A stretch of 32,189 bases of DNA from a virus, in IMG/VR virus record IMGVR_UViG_3300007038_000005, positions 1-32,189 of that record; one strand, given 5' to 3'. How positions within the stretch are numbered: position 1 is the first letter of the stretch; the number at the start of each line of letters is the position of its first letter. This document shows, one piece after another, positions 1 to 6,059 of the stretch. The position numbers were made by a program, and so were the translations under genes. The notes beneath the pieces are model-generated. The model ran no database searches. It was not told the origin of the DNA and was given only the letters and a program-made list of their open reading frames with translations.

Positions 1-25
1 TCGTTTGCGCTGCGTAGCATGGCCG

Positions 26-101
26 CACAAGTGCGCTGTCATAATATAGCAGTGCATCCCACCACCCAACGTGTGCACACAAGTGCGCTGTCATAATATA
101 G
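26..101 (+). promoter_or_regulatory. Tandem 24-bp repeat with promoter-like core (26-49 and 78-101)
   Basis: Two identical 24-base copies start 52 bp apart. Each contains TGTCATAAT, which fits an extended -10 element (TG-N-TATAAT with 5/6 matches; CATAAT at 40-45 and 92-97), and each ends in TAATATAG. No good -35 box lies 17 bp upstream of either. The TATAG end also resembles the initiation end of T7/SP6-type promoters, so a phage RNA polymerase promoter is an alternative. Both copies point toward the terminator at 227-263. Confidence 0.4.
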
Positions 102-191
102 AGAGCAATGCACACGCTTTTCAGGAGCCCCTCGGGGACCGAATATCGTGCTGCACATACCATCAGATCTTTAAATGACTACAAACGCAGC

Positions 192-210
192 TGTAACTAA
201 GCTAGTTACA
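192..210. promoter_or_regulatory. 19-bp perfect dyad (8-3-8)
   Basis: TGTAACTA, a 3-base AGC centre, then TAGTTACA form a perfect inverted repeat. Its size fits an HTH-dimer operator. In RNA it would be a small hairpin 17 bases before the terminator stem. Confidence 0.45.
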
Positions 211-226
211 AATGCGCAGACAGCAG

Positions 227-263
227 AAACCCCCGTCAGGCCCCTACTGGTGGGGGGGTTTTT
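227..263 (+). terminator. Intrinsic terminator
   Basis: AAACCCCC (227-234) pairs with GGGGG followed by a run of five T (252-263). The loop can itself fold. This is a standard stem plus U-run in the + direction. It would end transcription from the 26-101 repeats, or from a gene left of the window. Confidence 0.75.
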
Positions 264-319
264 GGCCTATATCGTGCTACAAACGCAGCACGCTATTCTC
301 ACAGAATTTTGTAATACTT

Positions 320-347
320 TTTTCTCGCAATAAGTATTGCGGGAAAA
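320..347. repeat. 13-bp hairpin in the leader
   Basis: Positions 320-332 pair with 335-347 through 13 consecutive pairs (one G-U) around a 2-base centre; the arms contain CGCAATA/TATTGCG. No gene is nearby. The related string CTCGCAATACGGGA occurs again near 637-650 without its partner arm. It could be a transcript hairpin or a protein-binding dyad. Confidence 0.5.
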
Positions 348-515
348 CATACTCTTATGTTTGTGCATCAGGATCTCGTCAACTTTTAGAGTGAAACTCC
401 ACTTTCTTGTGTTAATTTTTTTCAATTAAAAGTCTTGTGAATACGGAAGCTATTTACAGATAGCACGATATCGCCCTGTAACCCACTGATCGCGACCGAT
501 TACTTTAGAAAGAAC

Positions 516-696
516 GCCCCATTTTATGGATTTCATACGATACTCAACAATTAGATAGTAACTCTGATATTACGAAATAAAAGGAAGGCCTTACCCTACT
601 AAAACACTTTTAGTACGATTTTGCCTGAATTTTTCCTCGCAATACGGGACTTGCCCACTAAAACAGTAGTATCGTGTGAAATCCATAAAATGCGGC
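516..696. repeat. 29-bp inverted repeat pair with a 123-bp spacer
   Basis: Arm 1 (516-544) and arm 2 (668-696) are reverse complements with only two mismatches. The shared core is ATTTTATGGATTTCATACGA on the left and its complement on the right. The 123-bp AT-rich spacer holds an 8-3-8 dyad (597-615). Candidate roles are a looping regulatory site or a replication origin. There is no transposase or target-site duplication to support a mobile element. Confidence 0.65.
597..615. promoter_or_regulatory. 19-bp perfect dyad (8-3-8)
   Basis: TACTAAAA, a CAC centre, then TTTTAGTA. The geometry matches the dyad at 192-210 but the sequence differs. A half-site-like ACTAAAACA recurs at 657-665. It is probably a protein-binding site within the spacer of the large inverted repeat. 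Confidence 0.45.
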
Positions 697-769
697 CACA
701 GCACGATATCACCCCATCACAACACCACCCCATCACCCAGCCCTAAAATAAGCTCATTCACAAGCATCG

Positions 770-807
770 CGTCATTTATTGACAGGATAAATGACGAGTG
801 TTAACTA
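770..807 (+). promoter_or_regulatory. Candidate promoter with an overlapping operator-like dyad
   Basis: A perfect TTGACA (779-784) is followed after 17 bp by TAACTA (802-807), a poor -10. The TTGACA sits in the centre of a perfect 9-9-9 inverted repeat: CGTCATTTA at 770-778 and TAAATGACG at 788-796. That geometry suggests a repressor that would cover the -35 box. The first gene of the rightward block starts at 858. The dyad is certain; promoter activity is not, because the -10 is weak. Confidence 0.45.
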
Positions 808-857
808 TTAGTAAACCAGTTACTCCACCACTCCACCACCAGACCGAGGATACACAC

Positions 858-2561
858 ATGCCCAGAAAAGCTAGTCGCAACTTCCCTTTGAACTGGCACG
901 AAGCTCCAGAGGGTCAGGAGATATACTATGAGGTGTCCATGCAGATGGATATCCACCCGGATCCAAAGAGATGTACACCCAACGACAACGAGCGCCGGGA
1001 CAAGCTGGTGGGCGAGCGCAAACACCTCACAGACCTTGATGCCCGGGAACGGCGGATGGCGGCCAATAGGCATGAAGCAATGGCCCAGAATTTCTCTGTC
1101 GAGAAGGGGTCAATGCTACCGGGCGATGCGTTCATCTGGAAAAAGGCCGACAACCTACCTGCCGAGTACGCCCCTGATCTGTCGCATGCTTTCATGGAAC
1201 CAAAGGGCAAGAGAGGCCCTGTAGGCAGTGTCAGTATGTCCGATAAGGACGGCCGATTGAACAGTACGAAGGGCTCGCACAACCTGTTCCTGCACGAAAG
1301 CGAACACCTGAGGACTACCATCCATGACCAGTTCAAGGCTTGTGTATGGAAGGAGCCCGAGGACATTGACGACAAGTCCCGCTATATAGCACTAAGGTGG
1401 ATGGGCAGCCCCGCATACGATATGTTCCGTGGTGGGTGTTGGCATTGGTATGGTGCCATGCACCCCTTGGTGCCCGTAAACGGGCTCAACTCCACGTCGT
1501 ACCCCGTGGTCAATGATCATGACAGCGCGCAGATGGATCAGCCCACGGGTATCTACCATGACCTGCGTGTAGTGCCCAGGCCGGTATTCAGGGCGCCTTA
1601 CGGCATGCCCAACCAGGCCCTGGAGGACATGAGATCATGCTATGCGCAATACTACTTCCGCCGGTTTTTAAGGATCATGAAAAACGATGAAGGTGGGTTC
1701 AGGACTGCCATGGATCGTCAGTTCGGCGAGGTGGCCACGTCGCAGATCTACGTAGATCTGGATAGTGAGCCTTCCAACAAGAACCCGGAGACCCAGAAAA
1801 ACCTCATCGGCAGGGGCATCTTCTACCACCCTGCATGCGGTAATCCCAGATGTGTAAACCCGTGGCACCAGCGTGCCGTCAAGGGTGGCCATACCGTGCC
1901 GTGGACGCTGCCCGTGACCACGCTCATGACCTACAGGCGTATCGAGAGAAACGAGGGCAAACCCAAGCCATACAAAGCGCTGCCGATGACCGAAAGGCTC
2001 GCCCCTCCCGAGTCCCTTACTTCCACGGATCGCGACCTCTCCACTGCCTACAAACTCGGATCCATGCACGATCGCGGCATACGTCGCGAGGACCTGCCCG
2101 TGGATGACCTCGCATGGGGCATGATGTCCACGCTGTGGGCCCAGGCGCTTCCGAGGATGGCACGGGTGGCGGAGCACCCTGCCCGCTTTGTGCCGGAGCC
2201 CGTGGAGCACATGACCACCGAGTCACTACAGCACCGCATGACCTCGCGCTCTACTTTCCGCAGGATGCGTGGAGGGCCAGCCGTCGAGCGTGACAAACAC
2301 ACCGTGTCGCGTGAGCTCGCCGCTGAGAGAGCCGTGTGGGGAGACGCCGCACACGATAACACACTAGGTGTTGCACATATGCAACACCCCGACGAGATAA
2401 AGGGAGACGATGATGTTTACACGGAGTATACACAAGGCACTGAGCACGATCACGAGGGTGATCACGAGGGTGATCACGAGGGTGATCACCAGAGCGAGGA
2501 GGACGATGAGTTCGACAATCAGCTCTTGTCGATACTTGCCCATGGGAGCGCCGGGCCTTAA
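858..2561 (+). CDS. HNH-type zinc-motif protein with acidic repeat tail
   Basis: This 567-residue protein starts at ATG 858, which has GAGGA seven bases upstream; an in-frame GTG at 798 has no such site. Its recognisable part is near residues 323-338: a cysteine pair (C327, C332) and H337 in the pattern C-x4-C-x-N-P-x-H. This is typical of the zinc/active-site region of phage HNH endonucleases of the 'C-x-N-P-x-C-V-N-P-x-H' type. The long N-terminal part matches nothing I know. The C-terminus carries a Gly-Asp-His-Glu tandem repeat followed by a very acidic tail. It is the first gene after the control region. DNA cleavage or binding is an inference from one motif; a structural Zn knuckle in a protein of another function is possible. 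Confidence 0.6.
   Translation: MPRKASRNFPLNWHEAPEGQEIYYEVSMQMDIHPDPKRCTPNDNERRDKLVGERKHLTDLDARERRMAANRHEAMAQNFSVEKGSMLPGDAFIWKKADNLPAEYAPDLSHAFMEPKGKRGPVGSVSMSDKDGRLNSTKGSHNLFLHESEHLRTTIHDQFKACVWKEPEDIDDKSRYIALRWMGSPAYDMFRGGCWHWYGAMHPLVPVNGLNSTSYPVVNDHDSAQMDQPTGIYHDLRVVPRPVFRAPYGMPNQALEDMRSCYAQYYFRRFLRIMKNDEGGFRTAMDRQFGEVATSQIYVDLDSEPSNKNPETQKNLIGRGIFYHPACGNPRCVNPWHQRAVKGGHTVPWTLPVTTLMTYRRIERNEGKPKPYKALPMTERLAPPESLTSTDRDLSTAYKLGSMHDRGIRREDLPVDDLAWGMMSTLWAQALPRMARVAEHPARFVPEPVEHMTTESLQHRMTSRSTFRRMRGGPAVERDKHTVSRELAAERAVWGDAAHDNTLGVAHMQHPDEIKGDDDVYTEYTQGTEHDHEGDHEGDHEGDHQSEEDDEFDNQLLSILAHGSAGP
2448..2495 (+). repeat. 12-bp tandem repeat in the HNH-type gene
   Basis: Three perfect copies of GATCACGAGGGT (2448-2483) are followed by one diverged copy (2484-2495). 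They encode repeated D-H-E-G near the C-terminus. The copies are identical at DNA level, which suggests recent expansion by slippage. Confidence 0.85.
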
Positions 2562-2823
2562 AGAGCTTGGTGTGTGTGGTGCGCCGGAGCCGGTAGTGCC
2601 GCCCATAACAGCTCACTGCGAGCTGTTTCCCGTAACGTGTTCTAATGAAACGGACATGTTCATCGTGCGTATACTCGAGACTCACGCTGATACCGGCATG
2701 GCCAGCGACGAGGTCGCACAATGGTCTTACGACGTGATGCTCAATTTGCTCACGCAGAACCTGGGCAGGATACAGGTGAAAAGGGCGCTGGTGAAACAGG
2801 GCTACACGGGGCAGAGCGGATGA
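2542..2823 (+). CDS. Small protein of unknown function
   Basis: 93 residues from ATG 2542, overlapping the end of the HNH-type gene by 20 bp. There is no clear ribosome binding site, so translation may be coupled to the gene upstream; TTG 2536 is a possible alternative start. It has three cysteines in the N-terminal third and an amphipathic C-terminal half. The stop overlaps the next start as ATGA, which supports its being a real operon member. I do not recognise the family. Confidence 0.55.
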   Translation: MGAPGLKELGVCGAPEPVVPPITAHCELFPVTCSNETDMFIVRILETHADTGMASDEVAQWSYDVMLNLLTQNLGRIQVKRALVKQGYTGQSG

Positions 2824-2999
2824 CGGATGTGTCGGACGACAGGAAAAGTATGCCATATAGGAGTTCTACTGACGAGTTAATCTTGTTGGTACTTCAGTAC
2901 AAGGATCGTATGGCCTTGGATCGAGGATCGTTTGACAGATGCCTTAAATCTGACCTTTTGTTTATGGAGTTCAAAAGGCTATGGAACCAAAAAGAATGA
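2820..2999 (+). CDS. Small protein of unknown function (59 aa)
   Basis: Start at ATG 2820 in an ATGA overlap with the preceding stop. The frame is open further upstream, but only as a shadow of the preceding gene. The product is charged, with a helical, leucine-rich middle (DELILLVLQYKDRMALD) and a basic-aromatic end (FKRLWNQKE). No domain is recognised. Coupling to its upstream neighbour is the likely mode of translation. Confidence 0.5.
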   Translation: MTDVSDDRKSMPYRSSTDELILLVLQYKDRMALDRGSFDRCLKSDLLFMEFKRLWNQKE

Positions 3000-3026
3000 G
3001 TTTCGTAAAGCAGGTAAGGAGGGAAA

Positions 3027-3146
3027 ATGTTTCATCGTGACGATGCGATCATGCTACAGGGCCTCGCTGGGCAATGGAGCAGTTCGATCATGTATCAAAA
3101 ATGGCTGGAGGCTCAGATGGAAACCGTTGTAACAGACAGGAGGTAA
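3027..3146 (+). CDS. Very small protein of unknown function (39 aa)
   Basis: ATG 3027 follows a strong AAGGAGG (about 3017-3023) at good spacing. The predicted product begins MFHRDDAIMLQGLAGQW and ends ETVVTDRR. The 3' end of the gene (ACAGGAGG) supplies the ribosome binding site of the next gene, which starts at GTG 3150. No family is recognised. The strong site and tight packing are the evidence; the small size keeps confidence moderate. Confidence 0.5.
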   Translation: MFHRDDAIMLQGLAGQWSSSIMYQKWLEAQMETVVTDRR

Positions 3147-3149
3147 GCG

Positions 3150-3374
3150 GTGTACTATTACTATGAAGAGCTTGATTTCGCAGGGTGTCGGCGCCCTCGC
3201 ACATCCAGCGTGAAGCCCACCGAGGCAAAAGCCGAGGGTGGTATACGCCGTATTTTCAACTTGTGTGAAGTGCCGACAGAGATGGAGCACTTCACACTCG
3301 ACCAGCTCCAGAAATGGTTGGGGCAGAAGGACGAAGGAGACGACACGAGCAATAAGGAGGGCATAAATGTCTGA
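3150..3374 (+). CDS. Small protein of unknown function (74 aa)
   Basis: GTG start at 3150 with AGGAGG at 3138-3143. The N-terminus is tyrosine-rich (MYYYYEELDFAG), followed by a basic stretch and a hydrophilic C-terminus with an FTLDQLQKWLGQKDE helix-like segment. The stop overlaps the next gene by 8 bp. The last codons carry the AAGGAGG site of the downstream HTH gene, so the two are probably translated together. Function unknown. Confidence 0.6.
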   Translation: MYYYYEELDFAGCRRPRTSSVKPTEAKAEGGIRRIFNLCEVPTEMEHFTLDQLQKWLGQKDEGDDTSNKEGINV

Positions 3375-3765
3375 CCCTGATAACTACAAAGGGTGCGTAG
3401 AGCTCTACGAAGCTGGGTATTACCAGCGCCAGATCTCTAGGATGATGGGCTGGGACTACACCCAGGTCCGTCGTAACATCGTCAAAGCGATAAGGCGCGG
3501 CGACGTGACACCACACCTGGTGTCCAAGCAAGCGGATCTCAGGTCGCTGGCGCGTCACAGGGGCGACATGATCCTGGGAAACATAGGAGACCTGGGCTAC
3601 GAGCTGACAAGGAAACAATGCGAATGGGTAATTGAGGAGGCAGCCAGGATAGGCTGTCTGTCCTTGTCAGAGTACATCACCGAGGTCATACGTGACCTCT
3701 ACGAGGAGAATAGTCCTGATGCAGATCCGTCGAATACGAACGATATAAGCTTGAGGAGGCAATGA
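3367..3765 (+). CDS. Helix-turn-helix protein, probable regulator
   Basis: 132 residues from ATG 3367, preceded by AAGGAGG. Residues about 10-45 (CVELYEAGYYQRQISRMMGW followed by a basic helix) have the spacing of a resolvase/Homeodomain-like helix-turn-helix: 'lyeaGyyqrqIsrmmgwdytqVrrnI'. The C-terminal half is predicted helical (EWVIEEAARIGCLSLSEYIT) and could mediate dimerisation; the end is hydrophilic. Within a block of tiny genes behind a control region full of dyads, it is a good candidate for a site-specific regulator. A role as a small terminase-like DNA-binding subunit cannot be excluded. DNA target unknown. Confidence 0.6.
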   Translation: MSDPDNYKGCVELYEAGYYQRQISRMMGWDYTQVRRNIVKAIRRGDVTPHLVSKQADLRSLARHRGDMILGNIGDLGYELTRKQCEWVIEEAARIGCLSLSEYITEVIRDLYEENSPDADPSNTNDISLRRQ

Positions 3766-3766
3766 A

Positions 3767-3922
3767 ATGTATGATGACGAAGATGATGAAGGACCTCTTT
3801 ACTGGGCTATCGCTGCGGCGCTCGTAGCGTTCGTAGTAATGGCGATATCCACGCTGTACTACGTAGTATGGGTGCTACTGCCGGTAGCACTGCTCTGCTT
3901 CATCATACAGGTCTTGTTTTGA
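3767..3922 (+). CDS. Small membrane protein (51 aa)
   Basis: ATG 3767 with GAGGAGG seven bases upstream gives a product with an acidic N-terminus (MYDDEDDEGP) and then about 39 almost purely hydrophobic residues (LYWAIAAALVAFVVMAIS and a second stretch ending CFIIQVLF). That is enough for two short transmembrane segments or one long one. A competing frame from ATG 3762 stops after 21 codons. Very small phage membrane proteins often act on the host envelope or in lysis, but the length and position do not prove a holin role. The stop at 3920-3922 overlaps the next frame. Confidence 0.65.
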   Translation: MYDDEDDEGPLYWAIAAALVAFVVMAISTLYYVVWVLLPVALLCFIIQVLF

Positions 3923-4101
3923 CCTGGATCAAGAAAATCCTGGCGGTCCACGACAAGACAATTCTGAAGTACATGGACTGGATCCCGGATACCCCACGCC
4001 CACATAATGAGCCGTTCCAGGTGATGGTATCAGCTTACCTGATAGCTCAACTAAGGGAGGTTGAAGACACAAGGCTAAGAAGGCATGGACAAAAGAACTG
4101 A
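3919..4101 (+). CDS. Small protein of unknown function (60 aa)
   Basis: The frame is open from 3868, but the most economical start is TTG 3919, overlapping the stop of the membrane protein (TTGA). ATG 3868 has no ribosome binding site and lies deep in the preceding gene; ATG 3972 would give 42 residues. The product is basic, with a segment FQVMVSAYLIAQLREVED likely to be helical. The next gene starts inside its 3' end. Start uncertain, function unknown. Confidence 0.45.
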   Translation: MTWIKKILAVHDKTILKYMDWIPDTPRPHNEPFQVMVSAYLIAQLREVEDTRLRRHGQKN

Positions 4102-4309
4102 TATCGAGAAAAGAGCTGATGAGGAAGCGGCGTCGGGTACGCTCGATGAGTTTCTGATCAGCCAGGTGATGGATTTTGGCGACAGTGTGAGGTTATCACC
4201 ACAGGCCAGTCGTAACCAGATGGTTTCTGTGACCATATCCCACCTTGAGGCAATAGCACTGCTAAGAGAAGGAACAACCGAATGGGCGTTGTCGATAGAG
4301 AACAGATAA
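4085..4309 (+). CDS. Small acidic protein of unknown function (74 aa)
   Basis: ATG 4085, 17 bp inside the preceding gene, with AAGAAGG just upstream. The N-terminal half is charged (MDKRTDIEKRADEEAASGTL) and the C-terminal half is mixed, with VSVTISHLEAIALLREGTTE. It overlaps the next gene by 28 bp. No family is recognised. It belongs to the run of coupled mini-genes between 2542 and 4497. Confidence 0.55.
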   Translation: MDKRTDIEKRADEEAASGTLDEFLISQVMDFGDSVRLSPQASRNQMVSVTISHLEAIALLREGTTEWALSIENR

Positions 4310-4497
4310 GACAGATAAAGGACAGCGACGACTCACGGATGATGACCGTGATATCAAACATTGGCGGTATGACCAAGCACGATGCCTCCAAGATCGTCTG
4401 GCCTTTAACTAGCGACATGTTACAAGACTTTGCCCGTATAGGCCGGTACCTCTATGTCGAACTAATCAACACCGATGGCACAATCAAAAAAGAATAG
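4282..4497 (+). CDS. Small protein of unknown function (71 aa)
   Basis: ATG 4282 with AGAAGGA upstream. The product begins MGVVDREQIRQIKDSDDSRM and ends in a mixed region with LQDFARIGRYLYVELINTDG. No domain is recognised. It is the last member of the overlapping mini-gene run and is followed by a stem-loop at 4507-4534, which probably marks the end of this transcript segment. Confidence 0.55.
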   Translation: MGVVDREQIRQIKDSDDSRMMTVISNIGGMTKHDASKIVWPLTSDMLQDFARIGRYLYVELINTDGTIKKE

Positions 4498-4506
4498 CAT
4501 CACTTC

Positions 4507-4534
4507 CGGTTGCCCCAGAAGGCTAGGGCAACCG
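4507..4534 (+). repeat. Stem-loop after the mini-gene run
   Basis: CGGTTGCCC (4507-4515) and GGGCAACCG (4526-4534) form a perfect 9-bp stem with a 10-base loop, starting 9 bases after the stop at 4497. No U-run follows, so it is not a standard intrinsic terminator. It belongs to the recurring class of post-stop stem-loops in this window. Confidence 0.65.
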
Positions 4535-4611
4535 TAACGTGCTGCTGCACGGCCCTGTTGACAAACGGAAAAAATTTACACAGGGTAAACAGACCTAAAC
4601 AGGAGAAAGAC

Positions 4612-5559
4612 ATGACCGAAGAAACAGAACTCGTCGAAGTCCCGACCGATCAGGTGGACGAGGCAACGAATAAGCTTTCCGAAATGTTCGGCACTGAGGA
4701 CAAAGTCGAGAGCAAGGCCAAGAAGACGGAGACGGAAGTCAGGCAAGCTCGCGAGAACTCCATCCGGCAACTTCCGGCAACGCTTCAAGGCGCCCTCGAG
4801 GGGACCAACTACAGCTTCGATGACCTCATCGTGAACCCGGACTCGAACGATGATGGGTTCAAGAAGGAGAAGGTGACGATCGGTGAGCTCATCGCCCACC
4901 GTGTCGCCAAGAAGCTGGCCAAGGGGAGGCTGGACCGCAAATCCCCCTATAACTCGCGCAAGTCTGAGCTCAAGCTGCTCATCTCCCAGCGCGATCACGT
5001 CGACACACTCGTGGACAAGCTCTCGGAGCTCTCCAAGCAGTACGAGGAGAACGGCGATAAGCCCCTGAACATCCGGCAGCAGACCCTCGCCGGCCTGCGG
5101 AAGATCCGCAAGAACCCGGAGACCCAGAACGTCGACACTGTCGTGGGTGACCTCAAGGCCAAAAAGGAGCACGTCGCGACACCGCAGGAGAAGGCGAGCA
5201 AGGCGCTAGAGCGCCTGTCGGGTATGGAGGTCTTCTCGGGCGCGCTCGAGGAAGGCGGTCAGACCGTCATGGATGACCGGGCGGAAGAGGCTTTCCGGAT
5301 CCTCGCGGATGTGATCGACAACGGGCCGGATATCGCAGGCACCATCGAGCGCGCCAACGAGGAGAAGGCCATGGCGCTGGACAAGAGTCTCAGCGACATC
5401 GAGGACGACGCTCTTGAAGACATGACTGACACCGACGACGTCGAAGAGGAGGCTCGTGAAATCGACGCACTGGAAGAGAACGATGAAGACAACAGCGAGG
5501 AAGAGGTCTTCGAGCAGCCCGAGGGTCTCGACCTCGAAGACATCATGCGTACGGGGTGA
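4612..5559 (+). CDS. Acidic, coiled-coil-like protein of unknown function
   Basis: 315 residues from ATG 4612 (AGGAGA at 4601-4606); the open frame extends to 4510 only through the stem-loop. The composition is strongly charged. The middle (residues about 80-200) is rich in Lys/Glu/Leu with long helical stretches such as LVDKLSELSKQYEENGDK. The last 75 residues are very acidic (runs of D and E, ending LEDIMRTG). No cysteine pattern or catalytic motif is seen. Highly acidic phage proteins can be scaffolds, DNA mimics or protein-binding adaptors. Nothing here chooses between them, so I leave it unnamed. Confidence 0.7.
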   Translation: MTEETELVEVPTDQVDEATNKLSEMFGTEDKVESKAKKTETEVRQARENSIRQLPATLQGALEGTNYSFDDLIVNPDSNDDGFKKEKVTIGELIAHRVAKKLAKGRLDRKSPYNSRKSELKLLISQRDHVDTLVDKLSELSKQYEENGDKPLNIRQQTLAGLRKIRKNPETQNVDTVVGDLKAKKEHVATPQEKASKALERLSGMEVFSGALEEGGQTVMDDRAEEAFRILADVIDNGPDIAGTIERANEEKAMALDKSLSDIEDDALEDMTDTDDVEEEAREIDALEENDEDNSEEEVFEQPEGLDLEDIMRTG

Positions 5560-5562
5560 GCC

Positions 5563-5778
5563 ATGCTCACCCAGCATGCAAATCCGAGGGTCCGGGCTTA
5601 TGCTCGGGCCACCGGCGCGAAGCGACTCGACCATGAGTACCATTTTTGGATACAGCAGCAGACAGAACTTGCTGCTGATGCGGGCCGTGGTGCGTTTCGT
5701 TTCGATCCTGGGGGCCCCGCGCACATAGGGGACCATCGGGAGTTCAATGCTTTCCTGCTCGAGCAGACAGGAGAGTAA
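5563..5778 (+). CDS. Small protein of unknown function (71 aa)
   Basis: ATG 5563 lies three bases after the preceding stop; the GGGGTGA of that stop region is the only ribosome binding sequence, so translation is probably coupled. The product is rich in Arg, His and Ala and ends FNAFLLEQTGE. No family is recognised. The G+C content and codon use match its neighbours. Confidence 0.5.
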   Translation: MLTQHANPRVRAYARATGAKRLDHEYHFWIQQQTELAADAGRGAFRFDPGGPAHIGDHREFNAFLLEQTGE

Positions 5779-5808
5779 ACTCACCATCACCATCGAAAGG
5801 AGGCATAT

Positions 5809-6012
5809 ATGCCCACCAAGCACTTGCCAGTAATGGAGCTTCCCGCAACCGATGACGAAAGGCACCTCACCGCAGGTGAGCTGGTCATCATCCTCGACAA
5901 CAGCGGGAACATGACCATACTCAAACCCCTTCTGCCCTCACAGAAGCAGGAGAAGTTGGCTGAGTTCGCGAAGAGCTACGCCAAGGGGCGCAAAGCAATG
6001 GTCAAAGTCTAA
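5809..6012 (+). CDS. Small protein of unknown function (67 aa)
   Basis: ATG 5809 is preceded by a strong AAAGGAGG. The product has a beta-like central stretch (GELVIILDNSGNMTILKPLL) and a basic helical C-terminus (KLAEFAKSYAKGRKAMVKV). The 30-base gap before it contains CACCATCACCAT, one of the G-poor spacers seen through this block. Function unknown. Confidence 0.6.
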   Translation: MPTKHLPVMELPATDDERHLTAGELVIILDNSGNMTILKPLLPSQKQEKLAEFAKSYAKGRKAMVKV

Positions 6013-6059
6013 GCGCGCCGTCATCCATCAACCACACACACACATCAGAGAGCATTATC

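Larger units (their letters stand above)
103..263 (+). ncRNA. Candidate short noncoding transcript or attenuated leader
   Basis: The duplicated promoter-like repeat lies about 125-185 bp upstream of a strong intrinsic terminator, in the same orientation, with no plausible reading frame between them. If both elements work, the product is an RNA of roughly 160-215 nt. It would contain a CCCC-TC-GGGG hairpin near 128-137, an 8-3-8 hairpin at 192-210 and the terminator stem. The start position is a guess based on spacing from the -10-like element. It could instead be an attenuator on the leader of the rightward operon. I do not recognise an RNA family. Confidence 0.25.
143..709. repeat. Four copies of a 10-bp motif, AGCACGATAT
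   Basis: The motif occurs at 143-152 and 269-278 as its reverse complement (ATATCGTGCT) and at 462-471 and 700-709 in forward orientation. The flanking bases differ, so the conserved unit is only the 10-mer. Four copies of a given 10-mer in under 600 bp are not expected by chance. Near variants (ATCGTATG, ATCGTGTG) sit in the 516-544/668-696 inverted repeat. These look like binding sites for a regulator or initiator. Confidence 0.6.
1..857. other. Gene-free control region (AT-rich leader)
   Basis: No convincing gene lies here on either strand. The only sizeable open frame (212-394, +) crosses a clear terminator and has no ribosome binding site. The region is AT-richer than the rest of the window. 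It holds a 24-bp direct repeat, a 13-bp direct repeat (179-191 and 277-289), four copies of AGCACGATAT in two orientations, a terminator, a 13-bp hairpin, two 8-3-8 dyads, a 29-bp imperfect inverted repeat pair, and a candidate promoter/operator. Inferred role: control of the rightward gene block, possibly also a replication origin. The two roles cannot be separated from sequence alone. Confidence 0.75.

Noticed and set aside
212-394. 60-codon open frame in the leader
   Set aside because: It runs through the terminator at 227-263, has no ribosome binding site, and its composition looks like a random translation.
516-696. Inverted repeats as insertion-sequence ends
   Set aside because: Only 123 bp lie between the arms, with no transposase and no target duplication.
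2996-3040. 14-codon frame in an ATGA overlap
   Set aside because: Too short to support. The strong AAGGAGG within it serves ATG 3027 instead.
4558-4590. Perfect TTGACA before the gene at 4612
   Set aside because: No acceptable -10 follows at 15-19 bp (CAGGGT at 17), so I do not call a promoter.
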